Part shown: piece by piece, positions 1 to 8,571 of the stretch
Layout of the letters: every line of letters begins with the position of its first letter
How positions within the stretch are numbered: position 1 is the stretch's first letter
Origin: Rhodococcus sp. B50
GTDB taxonomy: Bacteria; Actinomycetota; Actinomycetes; Mycobacteriales; Mycobacteriaceae
Reading direction: 5' to 3'
DNA: 64,000 bases
NCBI RefSeq assembly: GCF_013602415.1
Contig: NZ_WPAG02000003.1
Coordinates: forward strand, 620,001-684,000
Notes under the pieces: model-generated
What the model saw: the letters and a program-made list of their open reading frames with translations, nothing else
What the model was told of the DNA's origin: nothing
Database searches by the model: none
Made by a program: the position numbers and the translations under genes

Positions 1-1
1 C

Positions 2-868
2 ATCATTCCGAGTGGGCCGGACGGGTGGCGCATCTTCTTCGCGCTCGGGGTGTTCGGTGTGCTGGTCATCCCGTTCCTTCGCGGAATCCCCGAGTCGCCA
101 TTGTGGCTTCACAGCCGGGGGCGGTACGACGACGCGGAATCAGCGCTGACCCGGCTGGAGAGCGGTACCGCGAAAACAGAGTCCCTCCCGCCTGTGGAGA
201 CAACCGAATCCAACGTGTCCGTGCAGGTCCAGGATGAGAACAGTTCGGGTCAGTGGCGCAACCTGTTCCGAGGCAAACTTCTTCGCACAACCCTCCTCCT
301 GTGCTTCATCTGGATCGTGTACGCGTCGATCACGCAGACCTTCAGCAGCTGGCTGCCCACGATCCTGCAGCTGCGAGGCTTCAGCGGTGAGTCACTGCTG
401 ACGATCAACGCCATTGCGATCTACGGCTCTCCACTGGGTTGTCTGCTCGCCTTCCTTGTCGCAGACCGTCTGTCCCGCCGCGTCCTGATGGTCGTTACCG
501 CGGTCGGTGCGGCGATATGTACGGCCATCTACGGAGCCGTGCCAGCGGCGGGCATCATCGCCGGTGCCGCATTCGGTCACTTCGTCATGATCGCCTGGTT
601 CTCGCCGCTCCTGGCCGCGCTCATGGCGGAGAGCTTCCCGAGCAACCTGCGTTCGACCGGCAGCGGTGTGGCCTTCGGCGCCGGCCGGATGAGCAATATC
701 GTGGTGCCTTTCACGCTCTCGGCCGCACTCACCGCTCTCGGTCCGTCATTCGTCGGTTGGTACATGACGCTCGGCTGGCTTGCAGTGGCAGTGGCAGTGG
801 CAGTGCTGATGTCAAAGTCCACTGACTCTATGCAGGCTCCCGGGCGTGAATCCGTCAGTAGCGACTGA
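2..868 (+). CDS. MFS transporter, C-terminal part (5' end outside window)
   Basis: The reading frame is open from base 2 and ends at 868, giving about 288 residues of a major facilitator superfamily permease that begins upstream of the window. The motif IPESPLWL near residue 28 is the PESPxWL signature that follows transmembrane helix 6 in sugar-porter and aromatic-acid type MFS carriers. It is followed by a polar central loop and six hydrophobic segments (for example LLLCFIWIVYAS and VAVAVAVLM), the expected C-terminal half. It should act in the cytoplasmic membrane as a proton-coupled importer of a small, probably acidic or polyhydroxylated compound. The substrate cannot be told. No gene partner is visible; the downstream side is insertion-sequence debris. 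Confidence 0.85.
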   Translation: MIPSGPDGWRIFFALGVFGVLVIPFLRGIPESPLWLHSRGRYDDAESALTRLESGTAKTESLPPVETTESNVSVQVQDENSSGQWRNLFRGKLLRTTLLLCFIWIVYASITQTFSSWLPTILQLRGFSGESLLTINAIAIYGSPLGCLLAFLVADRLSRRVLMVVTAVGAAICTAIYGAVPAAGIIAGAAFGHFVMIAWFSPLLAALMAESFPSNLRSTGSGVAFGAGRMSNIVVPFTLSAALTALGPSFVGWYMTLGWLAVAVAVAVLMSKSTDSMQAPGRESVSSD

Positions 869-1001
869 ACCACCTGTAAGCTTGATTTCTAACCTGGGGC
901 GTTCCGAAGAGTCGCCGTCGGTGCTGTTGTTCGGCGTGTCGTAGAGGGAAAGGGCGGCCACCGCCCAATCATCTTGGGGTTCCTTCCACAGAACATCCGA
1001 G

Positions 1002-1383
1002 ATGAAGACAGGCGGTGGGGTGAGTATCAGTGTGCCCGACGCGGTGGCCGTCGGCGAGCAGCCGCGCATCGATGCGCGTGTCGACCTGGCCGCGTTCCGT
1101 CGCGCGTTCCACCATTGCCTGACCGCCCGCGGCGATGCATTGTTCGAGCTGACCGATGCACTGCTTTGCGCCGGCGGTGCGGTACGGTCCCTCGTCGAGC
1201 TCTCCTTGACTCCCGAACATCGGCGGGGCCACGGCGCCCTGTACGACGGAATAAGCAGTGGTCGAATAGATGTCGATGGGTTGCAGCGTGTGATCGCCGC
1301 GTTGCCGATCCCGCGTGTTCACGGTGGCCGGATCGTGTTGACGGTCGATGTCAGCGCGTGGCTGCGTCCGGATGCCTCCACGA
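1002..1383 (+). pseudogene. NF041680-type transposase, 5' fragment (interrupted by IS3)
   Basis: This frame encodes the N-terminal third of a DDE transposase of the NF041680 type, from ATG 1002 through LFELTDALLCAGGAVRSLVE and IVLTVDVSAWLRPDAST. At 1384 an IS3 element begins. The rest of the protein resumes at 5798: joining 1383 to 5801 across the 3-bp duplication CGA restores DASTSPQRAFCHVYGRGKD in frame, which proves that the two pieces were one gene. The frame of 153 residues that runs on to 1463 is only read-through into the IS3 end. Family assignment rests on recalled similarity to actinobacterial transposases with the motifs RGHGALYD and HVYGRGK. Confidence 0.85.
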
Positions 1384-1414
1384 TGAACCGCCCTGGATCG
1401 AGTGGAGACTTCGT

Positions 1415-1723
1415 TCAGGCCACCTCGAGGATCGAGGCGGCGGTGGGGCGCTGTTCACGGTAGCGCGTCTCGTACTCGATCGGCGACAGATAGCCGATCG
1501 ACGAATGCAGTCGGTCCGCGTTGAACCAGTGGACCCACTCGGCGGTCTCCCGCTCGACCTCGGCCCGACCGGACCAGGACTGTGCCCGGTCGATCAACTC
1601 GGTCTTGTACAGACCGATCGTCGACTCCATCAGCGCGTTGTCGAGGGCGTCGCCGACGCTGCCGATGGAGCCGGCGATGCCCGACTCGACCAGAGCTTCG
1701 GTGAACGCCAGTGATGTGTATTG
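1415..1723 (-). pseudogene. IS3 (a) orfB, 3' fragment
   Basis: The C-terminal piece of the integrase-core transposase of IS3 element (a). From the junction it reads QYTSLAFTEALVESG, then SVGDALDNALMEST, which carries the second catalytic-region Asp and the final Glu, and the usual C-terminal WFNADRLHSSIGYLSP. It joins to the piece at 3175-3752 across the IS30 insertion: HHSDAGSQ plus YTSLAF. Reading frames that extend to 1855 on this strand run into the IS30 element and are not real. Confidence 0.88.
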
Positions 1724-3174
1724 GGCGGATTCAACCGGTCGTCGCAACACCCCTGACCAGGAGGTGTGCATGGGGCGACCGGCCGGGTGGTTGAAGGAGC
1801 TGACGGGTCGATCGGCGATGATCTCACCGGGTGCGCCGGCAACTCGGCGCAGCATCGAACGCGAGTTCTGGAGAAAGATCGCGGAGGGACTGTCCTCGGA
1901 GGACGCGGCCGAATCGGTGGGTGTGTCGCCGGCGGTGGGTAGCCGTTGGTTCCGTCAAGGTGGCGGGATGTCGACGATCGAACTGACCGAACCCGGTGGG
2001 CGGTACCTGTCGTTTTCCGAGCGGGAGGAGATCGCGGTCCTGCGGGCGCAGGACGTCGGTGTGCGGGAGATCGCGCGCAGACTCGGTCGCGCCCCGTCCA
2101 CGATCTCGCGTGAACTGCGACGCAATGTCGCTACCCGCGGCGGCATGCTCGAGTACCGGGCGTCGGTCGCTCAGTGGAAGGCCGAGCTGATGGCCCGGCG
2201 GCCCAAGACCGCGAAGATGGTGGCGAACCCGCTTCTGCGTGACTATGTTCAGGACCGGCTCAGCGGTGTCATCCGAGGTCCCGATGGTGCGATCGTGACC
2301 GGTCCGGTGGTGCCGCAGTGGAAGGGCCGACGCAAGCCCCACCGGCAGGACCGGCGGTGGTCGACGGCGTGGAGCCCGGAGCAGATTTCGCATCGACTCC
2401 TCGTCGATTTCCCGGAGGATGAGTCCATGCGTATCAGCCACGAGGCGATCTACCAGTCGTTGTACATCGAGGGCAGGGGCGCGCTGAAGCGGGAGCTGGT
2501 CGCGTGCCTGCGCACCGGCCGGGCATTGCGGGTGCCCCGAGCTCGGTCGCGGAACAAGCCACAGGGGCATGTCACCGAGGACGTGGTGATCAGCGAGCGT
2601 CCCGCCGAAGCCGAAGACCGTGCTGTTCCAGGCCATTGGGAGGGCGATCTCATCATCGGTACCGGCCGGTCCGCGATCGGCACCCTCGTCGAGCGCAGCA
2701 GCCGATCGACGATCCTCGTCCACCTACCTCGTCTGGAGGGCTGGGGCGAGAAGCCACCGGTGAAGAGCGGCCCGTCCCTCGGTGGATACGGCGCCGTCGC
2801 GATGAACACCGCACTGAAGGCATCGATGACGACACTCCCGGAGCAGCTCCGCAAGACCCTGACCTGGGATCGCGGGAAGGAACTGTCCGGTCATGCCCAG
2901 TTCGCTCTCGAGACCGGCACGAGGGTGTTCTTCGCCGACCCGCACTCACCCTGGCAGCGACCGACGAACGAGAACACGAATGGCTTGTTGCGCCAGTACT
3001 TCCCGAAGGGAACCGACTTGTCCCGCTGGACGTCCGAGGACCTTGAGGCAGTAGCGCTGGCTGTCAACAACCGACCACGAAAAGTGCTGGATTGGAAGAC
3101 TCCGGCTGAAGTGTTTACCGAGCAGCTACAGTTGCTCGAACAACGCGGTGTTGCATCGACCGGTTGAATCCGCC
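1724..3174 (+). mobile_element. Intact IS30-family element (a)
   Basis: A complete 1451-bp element. Left end GGCGGATTCAACCGGTCG at 1724; the right end is its inverted copy ending at 3174, with about 24 bp of near-perfect inverted repeat. The 3-bp duplication TTG occurs at 1721-1723 and 3175-3177. It carries one full-length transposase. It sits in the codons for the conserved QYT motif of an IS3 orfB, the same site used by two other IS30 ends in this window (7116 and 22609). Confidence 0.93.
1770..3167 (+). CDS. IS30-family transposase
   Basis: A 465-residue DDE transposase. I place the start at ATG 1770 because it follows a GGAGG ribosome site at 1759-1763 and lies inside the element; the frame is open further upstream only into the neighbouring IS3 DNA. 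After an N-terminal stretch there is an IS30-type helix-turn-helix (LSFSEREEIAVLRAQ ... REIARRLGRAPSTISRELRRN), then the catalytic core with GHWEGDLIIGT (first Asp), TWDRGKELSGH (second Asp) and SPWQRPTNENTNGLLRQYFP (Glu region). It ends 7 bp before the right terminal repeat. All catalytic motifs are present, so it looks functional. Confidence 0.93.
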   Translation: MGRPAGWLKELTGRSAMISPGAPATRRSIEREFWRKIAEGLSSEDAAESVGVSPAVGSRWFRQGGGMSTIELTEPGGRYLSFSEREEIAVLRAQDVGVREIARRLGRAPSTISRELRRNVATRGGMLEYRASVAQWKAELMARRPKTAKMVANPLLRDYVQDRLSGVIRGPDGAIVTGPVVPQWKGRRKPHRQDRRWSTAWSPEQISHRLLVDFPEDESMRISHEAIYQSLYIEGRGALKRELVACLRTGRALRVPRARSRNKPQGHVTEDVVISERPAEAEDRAVPGHWEGDLIIGTGRSAIGTLVERSSRSTILVHLPRLEGWGEKPPVKSGPSLGGYGAVAMNTALKASMTTLPEQLRKTLTWDRGKELSGHAQFALETGTRVFFADPHSPWQRPTNENTNGLLRQYFPKGTDLSRWTSEDLEAVALAVNNRPRKVLDWKTPAEVFTEQLQLLEQRGVASTG

Positions 3175-3752
3175 TTGACTTCCGGCATCGGAGTGATGAA
3201 CCAATCCTGTTGATGTGAAACGGAAATCAGTTCGTCTTCTCGTGAACAGGGCCTGCTCGAGAACACCGTGGACCAGCGGGGTGGACTTCGTCGTCATCAC
3301 CCGCCAGCCCAATATGCGACGCGAGAAGACGTCGACACAGAATGCGGTGTAGACGAACCCGGCCAACGTCCACACATACGTGAAATCGGCTACCCACCAT
3401 TGATCCGGACGCTGCGGTGCATCCCAGTTTCGTTCGATCAGGTCCGGATGTCGGGGTGCTCGAGCATCATGCTCGGTGGTGACCATGCGGCGTCTGCCGC
3501 GCACGACGCCGGTGATGCCGGTGAGCGTCATCAGACGGGCCACCTGATCGCGGCCCATGCTGTGACCGGTGCGTTTCATCGCGTGCCAGAGTTTGCGGAC
3601 ACCGTAGACGCGTCGATTGGCCACGTACACCGCATGCACGGCGTTCGCGGCGTAGGCGTCGGCCAGCTCGGCGGCGGAGACACGTCCGCGCGCCTTGGCC
3701 TTGTAGTAGGTGGACGGGGCGATGCTGATGCCGTGCTCGGTGAGCACGGCAC
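3175..3752 (-). pseudogene. IS3 (a) orfB, central fragment
   Basis: The middle portion of the orfB transposase of IS3 element (a): AVLTEHGISIAPSTYYKAKARG, a YGVRKLWHAMKRTG HTH_21-type segment, then the integrase core with QWWVADFTYVWT (first Asp), VDVFSRRILGW and LVHHSDAGSQ (second Asp). It is cut by IS30 at 3174/3175 and by IS110 at 3753/3755. The N-terminal few codons lie at 5364-5417. The protein residues after HHSDAGSQ in this frame come from IS30 and are artefacts. Confidence 0.88.
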
Positions 3753-3775
3753 AGACATCGCATGTGGCCAATCGG

Positions 3776-5011
3776 TCAAGGAACGGTCGTCGTCCCGAGC
3801 TCTTGGTGGGGGTGCGCGAACGCTGCGGTGGCGTCGTAGAGCTGCCGTGTGTCCAAGCAGTGGTGAAGCATGCCGAGGAAACGATTGGCCAGGTTACGCG
3901 ACGCTGCGGTATGGGTGTCGCCCTTGTTGCGGCGCCGATCGTAGTGGGCTCGGGCCTCGGTGGAGTGCAGGATCAGCGGCAATGCCCACAGGTAGGCGGC
4001 ATGATTCAGTCGCTTGTTCCGCACGAGGCGAAACCTCACCGTCGTCTTCGTTCCACTGGCCCGAGTCACCGGCGCGGTGCCGGCATAGGCTTTGAGCCCG
4101 CGTGCGGTCGTGAAACGCTCACGGTCGTCACCCATTTCGCCCAGGATTCGGGCACCGAGGATCGTACCGAGCCCGGGAAAGCTCGTCAGAATCGGCGCGT
4201 CGGGATGCTCGGTGAACTCAGTTGTCAGCGCCGCTTCGAGCGAATCGACATTGTCGGCTGCTGTCGCGAGCGCCCTGGCGTATGCCTGTGCTTGCCGACC
4301 CATCGCGTCCTCCACCGATGACGGTTGGCGCAGATGCGGACTGCGCAGACCGGCGACAATCCTGCGGGCCTCGACATCGACACCACGTTTGCGTCCTCCT
4401 CGGCGTAAGGCGGCGGCCACCGTCGACGGACGCAGCATCGCCGCCGCTGCCGGGGTCGGTGCCAAGCGCAGCACCGTCCGAGCGCCCATCGTGGTCAGGT
4501 CGTCGAAGGTGTCCAGAAATGCGGGAAAGTACTGCCGCAGCAAAGAACGCGCCTTGCTGGTGATCTGCTGCCGATCCCAGATGGCGTCCTGGTGCGCGCG
4601 GGCGAGAACTTTGATGGCCTGGGCTTGGTCGCTGTCCCGCGGTAACCGTCGGTGATTGTCGCAGTCGGTGCGCAAGATGTTGGCAAGCACGAGCGCGTCG
4701 GCGGTGTCGCTCTTCGCTCTGCTCGGTGAATAGCGATCCCGGTACCGGGACACCGACAACGGGTTGATCGCGTACACGTCGGCCCCCGCGGATCGCAGCG
4801 CCGCCACGAGCAGACCCTGTGTTGTTTCGATGGCGATCGGCAGTCCGTTCAGACCTTCCGACCGATGGTCGAGGATCAGCTCGGTCAGTCGGCCGACCCC
4901 GGCGATGTCGTCGCTGATGCGTTCTGTGACCAGCACAGCACCACGATCATCGATCACCGCTATATCGTGATGTCCTTCTGACCAATCGATTCCACACCAC
5001 ACCTCGTTCAT
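3776..5011 (-). CDS. IS110-family transposase (DEDD recombinase)
   Basis: A 411-residue serine/DEDD recombinase of the IS110 family. The N-terminal RuvC-like DEDD domain begins at once with WCGIDWSEGHHDIAVID (first Asp) and contains AIETTQGLLVAAL (Glu) and RAKSDTADALVLANILR (paired Asp). The C-terminal Transposase_20 domain has LTSFPGLGTILGARILGEMG and the catalytic-Ser region GTAPVTRASGTKTTVRFRL. I start it at ATG 5011, just inside the DEDD domain and after AAGGGAAGGAGAAG; the longer frame to 5170 runs into the non-coding region that carries the predicted bridge RNA. It looks intact. Confidence 0.93.
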   Translation of the reverse strand: MNEVWCGIDWSEGHHDIAVIDDRGAVLVTERISDDIAGVGRLTELILDHRSEGLNGLPIAIETTQGLLVAALRSAGADVYAINPLSVSRYRDRYSPSRAKSDTADALVLANILRTDCDNHRRLPRDSDQAQAIKVLARAHQDAIWDRQQITSKARSLLRQYFPAFLDTFDDLTTMGARTVLRLAPTPAAAAMLRPSTVAAALRRGGRKRGVDVEARRIVAGLRSPHLRQPSSVEDAMGRQAQAYARALATAADNVDSLEAALTTEFTEHPDAPILTSFPGLGTILGARILGEMGDDRERFTTARGLKAYAGTAPVTRASGTKTTVRFRLVRNKRLNHAAYLWALPLILHSTEARAHYDRRRNKGDTHTAASRNLANRFLGMLHHCLDTRQLYDATAAFAHPHQELGTTTVP

Positions 5012-5081
5012 TCGGAATCTTCTCCTTCCCTTTCGGAAGGGCGCGTAGCCAGGCCGGCTGCCCGTCCCTTGTCGAACCGGG

Positions 5082-5351
5082 AAGGTTCGTCGGCGCTCTA
5101 ATGAGCAGGCCTCTGGGGCCACCATCGCATCGGCCGTCTCGCCAACCTTCCACCGACCGATCGGCCTCACGCGCTGCCCGCCAGGACTGTGATGTCCTGA
5201 TCGACGAAGTGCTCACCGACCAGCGGTCCGATATCCCACCCTGCACCCCGCATCAGGCGAAGGGTGGGAGCCGCGCCGGATCCGGCTCACGGTCTGCCGC
5301 ACAAGAGCTGCGGGCTCGGATCGGCTCGAGAAGTCCGGGCCAGGCACGGCT
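5082..5351 (-). ncRNA. Predicted IS110 bridge RNA (copy a)
   Basis: The non-coding region between the element's 5' end and the recombinase start. On the minus strand, in order, it holds TCGAGCCGATC (5329 to 5319), identical to the target flank next to the element; a short CCGCA/TGCGG hairpin; CGGCAG (5299 to 5294); ATGCGATG (5130 to 5123), identical to the element's other end; and CATTAG (5103 to 5098), the reverse complement of CT plus the first bases of the element. This is the order of target-left, target-right, donor-left and donor-right guides in IS110-type bridge RNAs. Transcript ends are guesses. In this copy the right target flank matches the second guide poorly. Confidence 0.6.
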
Positions 5352-5363
5352 ACCGGTTTCATT

Positions 5364-5417
5364 AGATCGGCTCGACCCCGTAATCGGTCTTGTGGGCGTC
5401 GATGTAGTCGACGATCA
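5364..5417 (-). pseudogene. IS3 (a) orfB, 5' fragment
   Basis: The first codons of orfB of IS3 element (a), reading VIVDYIDAHKTDYGVEPI before the IS110 junction. They overlap the end of orfA (5415-5744), as is usual in IS3 elements. Across the IS110 insert the frame continues as CAVLTEHGISIAPSTYY at 3752, which fixes the insertion site. Confidence 0.8.
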
Positions 5418-5744
5418 CCGCAGTCGGCGGTCGACCTCCGCCGCCGCGAAAAACGCACTCGCGGTCTTCAAGATCTCGTTGGCCCTGCGCAGCTCGGCGT
5501 TCTCTTTGCGGAGCCGCCGCATCTCGTCGGCATCGACGGCTTCACCGGACATCAACACCGCCGGCGTGCCCGCCCTGTCGGCCGCCTCGATCCAGTTCCG
5601 CAGTGTCGCCGGCGCGATGTCGAGCAGCTCGCCGACATGGCGCCGGGCGGCAGTCTTCGAGCCTCCGTGTTCGGCGATCCGGTCCCGATACATCCGGACC
5701 GCGCGCTCCTGGGTCTCCGCGTCGTACTTCCTCGGTGCAGGCAT
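5415..5744 (-). CDS. IS3-family OrfA (HTH protein)
   Basis: A 109-residue OrfA of IS3 element (a). It has the N-terminal helix-turn-helix of the transposase_8 family (PRKYDAETQERAVRMYRDR ... GELLDIAPATLRNWIEAAD) and the C-terminal leucine-zipper-like segment MRRLRKENAELRRANEILKT. It binds element ends together with OrfB in intact IS3 elements. Here the orf itself is complete, but its orfB partner is split by IS30 and IS110, so it is probably an orphan. Confidence 0.88.
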   Translation of the reverse strand: MPAPRKYDAETQERAVRMYRDRIAEHGGSKTAARRHVGELLDIAPATLRNWIEAADRAGTPAVLMSGEAVDADEMRRLRKENAELRRANEILKTASAFFAAAEVDRRLR

Positions 5745-5797
5745 ACCAGCATTCTCCTTGTTAGATCAGGAGCCTCCACCTCGTCCAGGACGGTTCA

Positions 5798-6890
5798 CGA
5801 GCCCGCAGCGGGCGTTCTGCCACGTCTACGGGCGCGGGAAGGATGCGGCGCAGCTGGTCCCCGGATGGCACTACTCGTTCGTCGCTGCCCTCGAACCCGG
5901 CCGCACGTCGTGGACGGCGGTGCTCGACGCGGTGCGCCTGCACCCCGACGACGACCCGACCGCCGTGACCGCCGCGCAGATCCGGAACGTGGTCGACGGT
6001 CTGCGGGCGGCCGGCTATCACCGCGACGACGACCCGGACATCCTGCTGGTCTTCGACGGAAGGCTACGACCTGCCCCGCCTCGCATTCACTCTCATCGAC
6101 CTGCCGGTGGTCGTGCTGGGCCGGCTGCGCGGCGACCGGGTGCTGTGCTTTCCGGCGCCGCCGCCGGGCCGCACCGGACGCCCACCCCGGCACGGGGCGC
6201 AGTTCCACTTCGGCGACCCGACCCCCTGGCCCCCGCCCGCGGTCGCCACCGCCACCGGCCGGTACGGCACGGCACGGCGACAGCCTACTCGTGGAATCTG
6301 CTGCACCCCAAGCTCACTCACCGTGGGGTGTGACCGATCATCCGGGATCGCCGCCGATCGTGGAGGGCACGGTGATCCGGCTCGAGGTCGAGCGCCTGCC
6401 CGGGGACCGGCACCCGGCGCCGGTGTGGCTGTGGTGCTCGGATCCGGATGTGGTCCTTGCCGAGGACGTCGACCGGTTGTGGCAGCTGTTTCTGCGCCGC
6501 TTCGATCTCGAGCACACCTTCCGCCTGTTCAAGCAGACCCTGGGATGGACCGCCCCGAAGATCCGCAGTCCCGAGGCGGCCGACCGGTGGACCTGGATCG
6601 TCATCGTGGCGCACACCCAACTGCGGCTCGCCCGGCCCCTCGCCGAGGATCTGCGCCGCCCGTGGGAGCGACCCCGGCCGCCGGGACGGTTGACTCCGGC
6701 CCGGGTCCGTCGCGGGTTTCCGCACATCCACCGGACGGTGCCCACTCCGGCCGGGGCGCCGAAACTCTCCCGGCCGGGTCCGGGGCGTCCTCCCGGCTCG
6801 AAGAACACCCGGCCCGGACCCCATCACCACGTGGGCAAACGCAGCAGAACCGCCGCGCAGAGCCCAAGTCATATCAGCCAGGCAGGTTAA
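5798..6890 (+). pseudogene. NF041680-type transposase, 3' part with frameshifts
   Basis: This continues the gene begun at 1002. From the CGA duplication it reads SPQRAFCHVYGRGKDAAQLV and FVAALEPGRTSWTAVLDAVR up to about 6059, where one extra G (TTCGACGGAAGGC) shifts the frame. It resumes as GYDLPRLAFTLIDLPVVVLG. Around 6270 it shifts again (YSWNLLHPKLTHRG), and after 6330 once more (FDLEHTFRLFKQTLGW, RWTWIVIVAHTQLRLARPL, GRPPGSKN), ending at TAA 6890. So besides the IS3 insertion the gene has at least three frameshifts and is dead. The C-terminal motifs are typical of the NF041680 type transposases. Confidence 0.85.
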
Positions 6891-6892
6891 TC

Positions 6893-7115
6893 GGGACTGC
6901 TGCGTGATCGGGTGACAGGTTCGGTCGCGCAGCCTGTGCGGCTGGTGTGGTCATGATTGTCTCGAACTCGACGGCGTCAATCTGCCGAGTCGGAGCTGAC
7001 GTCGCCGGCGGTGATAGGTCCGCTCGATCCAGGTGACGATCGCGATGCGCAACTGCTCGCGTGTGGCCCACCGCTGCCGATCGAGGGTTCGGACGAATTT
7101 GCGGCTGCGAAATTG
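6893..7115 (-). mobile_element. IS3-family remnant (d), orfB 3' end
   Basis: The minus strand reads QFRSRKFVRTLDRQRWATRE then IERTYHRRRRQLRLGRLTP, the C-terminal end of an IS3 transposase. One missing G then shifts the frame to EFETIMTTPAAQAA. The end GGGACTGCTGCGTGATC at 6893 looks like a terminal repeat. The other side stops at TTG (7113-7115), immediately followed by an IS30 end. Only the last part of orfB is left. Confidence 0.75.
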
Positions 7116-7206
7116 GGCGAGTTCAACCGGTCGATGTGAGCTTCCCCCGCCTTCCCGGAGACTTCCGAACCAGGTTTGATCGTAGGAACCGAGGAAGGAC
7201 GTCATC

Positions 7207-7515
7207 GTGGGAACGAGGAAGTATCCACCGGAGTTGCGTGAGCGTGCGGTCCGGTTGTATCGGGAGTCCGATCCGAAGCCGGTGCTCCGGCGGCTGGCCG
7301 AGCAGCTGAACGTGCATCCCGAGGCGCTGCGGACCTGGATCCGGCAGGCCGAGGCCGATCACGGCGAGCGCGACGACCGGCCGACGACGGCGATGCTCGA
7401 GGAGAACCGGCGCTTGGCGAAGGAGAACGCGGAGCTGCGTCGGGTCAATGAGGTGCTGCGGGCGGCGAGTGCGTATTTTGCGTCGGAGATCGACCCGACC
7501 CGGAGAAGGTCATGA
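7207..7515 (+). CDS. IS3-family OrfA
   Basis: A 102-residue OrfA with the transposase_8 helix-turn-helix (RKYPPELRERAVRLYRES ... LAEQLNVHPEALRTWIRQ) and a leucine-zipper-like tail, ENRRLAKENAELRRVNEVLR. Its stop codon overlaps the start of orfB (ATGA at 7512-7515), so orfB is probably made by translational coupling and not by the -1 frameshift many IS3 elements use. Both proteins look intact. Confidence 0.93.
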   Translation: MGTRKYPPELRERAVRLYRESDPKPVLRRLAEQLNVHPEALRTWIRQAEADHGERDDRPTTAMLEENRRLAKENAELRRVNEVLRAASAYFASEIDPTRRRS

Positions 7516-8441
7516 ATTTCATTGACGACCATGACTTCTCGGTCGGTCTCGTACTACGGGTCCTGGATATCGCGTCGTCGACCTACTACGACTGGCGGGC
7601 ACGGGTGACCCTGCCGTCGCGGCGGCGACGGGAGGACGCCGCACTGCTGGAGTTGATCGATGAGATCCGCGCCTCGCACGAGTTCGCCGCCACCTACGGC
7701 TCCCCGCGGGTCTGGCTCGAACTGCGCCGCCGCGGGGTGCGGGTCGGCCGTAAACGCGTCGAACGGATCATGCGGGAGAACGATCGCCGCGGCGCCTACC
7801 TGCGGAAAGGCTGGAAGGGTGGCTCGACGAAGCAGAATCCGCGGCACACCGCCGCCCCGGACCTGCTGGAGCGCGATTTCACGGCAACGGCACCGAACCG
7901 CAAGTGGGTGGCGGATCTGACGCGGATACCGACCGGTGAGGGAGTGCTGTGGCTGGCCAGTGTGCGTGACGCCTTCTCCAACAAGGTCGTCGGCTGGCGA
8001 TCCGGGCCGAGAGCGGACACCGATCTGGTGCTCTCCGCGCTCGACTATGCCCTGTATTCCCGCGACATCCGGGCCGGGGAGCTGACTTTCCACAGCGACA
8101 AGGGCTGTCAGTATACGGCGGTTCGGTTCACGCAGCGGCTCGTCGATGCCGGCATCGCCCCGTCCACCGGCAGCGTCGGGGACAGCTTCGACAACGCGCT
8201 CGCCGAAAATCTGTGGTCGACCTTGAAAATTGAATTGATGTACTGGCCTGCAATCACTTTCGCCACTCGATCGGAGGCGGAGTTCGCGTTGTTCCGCTAT
8301 ATCGACGGGTGGTACAACCCACGCAGGATTCAGGCCGGCTTGGGCGGTCTCTCACCGGACGAATACGAACACGCTTACCACGACCGACCAGGTGGACAGG
8401 AGGCAGATATTATCCAACCTGAGCTCATCGGAGCCATGTAG
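7512..8441 (+). CDS. IS3-family OrfB transposase
   Basis: A 309-residue integrase-core transposase. The HTH_21 region (YGSPRVWLELRRRGVRVGRKR) is followed by the catalytic core: NRKWVADLTRIPT (first Asp), LTFHSDKGCQYTAVRFTQ (second Asp) and SFDNALAENLWSTLK (Glu). The C-terminus FRYIDGWYNPRRIQAGLGG is standard. Starts at ATG 7512, overlapping the orfA stop. The gene and its element ends are intact, so it is likely the most recently active IS3 here. Confidence 0.93.
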   Translation: MNFIDDHDFSVGLVLRVLDIASSTYYDWRARVTLPSRRRREDAALLELIDEIRASHEFAATYGSPRVWLELRRRGVRVGRKRVERIMRENDRRGAYLRKGWKGGSTKQNPRHTAAPDLLERDFTATAPNRKWVADLTRIPTGEGVLWLASVRDAFSNKVVGWRSGPRADTDLVLSALDYALYSRDIRAGELTFHSDKGCQYTAVRFTQRLVDAGIAPSTGSVGDSFDNALAENLWSTLKIELMYWPAITFATRSEAEFALFRYIDGWYNPRRIQAGLGGLSPDEYEHAYHDRPGGQEADIIQPELIGAM

Positions 8442-8474
8442 AAAAGTTTCCGGAGAAGCGGGGGAACCTCAATG

Positions 8475-8571
8475 CAACACCGGGCTACTGGAGTGAACGT
8501 AGCTGTTCGGCGAATACTTCGGCCGGGGTCCGCCAGTCGAGGATCTTGCGTGGCCTGTTGTTGATCGCTAG
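8475..8571 (-). pseudogene. IS30 (b) transposase, 3' fragment
   Basis: The minus strand reads INNRPRKILDWRTPAEVFAEQL and stops shortly before the IS30 left end. It is the C-terminus of the transposase whose body lies at 11471-12500. The IS1380 and IS630 insertions separate the two at the CTAG of 8568-8571. Confidence 0.8.

Larger units (their letters stand above)
3755..5363 (-). mobile_element. Intact IS110-family element (a)
   Basis: A 1609-bp element inserted in the 5' part of IS3 orfB. The boundaries follow from restoring the IS3 reading frame (YGVEPI then CAVLTEHG). A shared AG, which is CT on the coding strand, flanks both sides (3753-3754 and 5364-5365), matching the CT core known for IS110-type recombination. 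There are no inverted repeats, as usual for the family. A second copy at 23509-26483 has exactly the same length after removal of its own insert and appears identical over the coding region. Confidence 0.92.
1384..5797 (-). mobile_element. IS3-family element (a), interrupted by IS30 and IS110
   Basis: The ends are imperfect inverted repeats: TGAACCGCCCTGGATCGAG at 1384 and, on the other strand, TGAACCGTCCTGGACGAGG ending at 5797. They are flanked by the 3-bp duplication CGA (1381-1383 and 5798-5800). OrfA (5415-5744) and three pieces of orfB read on the minus strand. Subtracting the IS30 insert (1451+3 bp) and the IS110 insert (1609+2 bp) leaves 1349 bp, a normal IS3 length. It inserted into the NF041680-type transposase gene and was later hit twice itself. 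It can no longer make a transposase. Confidence 0.88.
7137..8471 (+). mobile_element. Intact IS3-family element (c)
   Basis: A complete 1335-bp element. Ends are inverted repeats TGAGCTTCCCCCGCC at 7137 and TGAGGTTCCCCCGC on the opposite strand ending at 8471. The 3-bp duplication ATG is at 7134-7136 and 8472-8474. It lies 21 bp inside the end of IS30 element (b). OrfA and orfB are both open and overlap by 4 bp. Confidence 0.93.
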
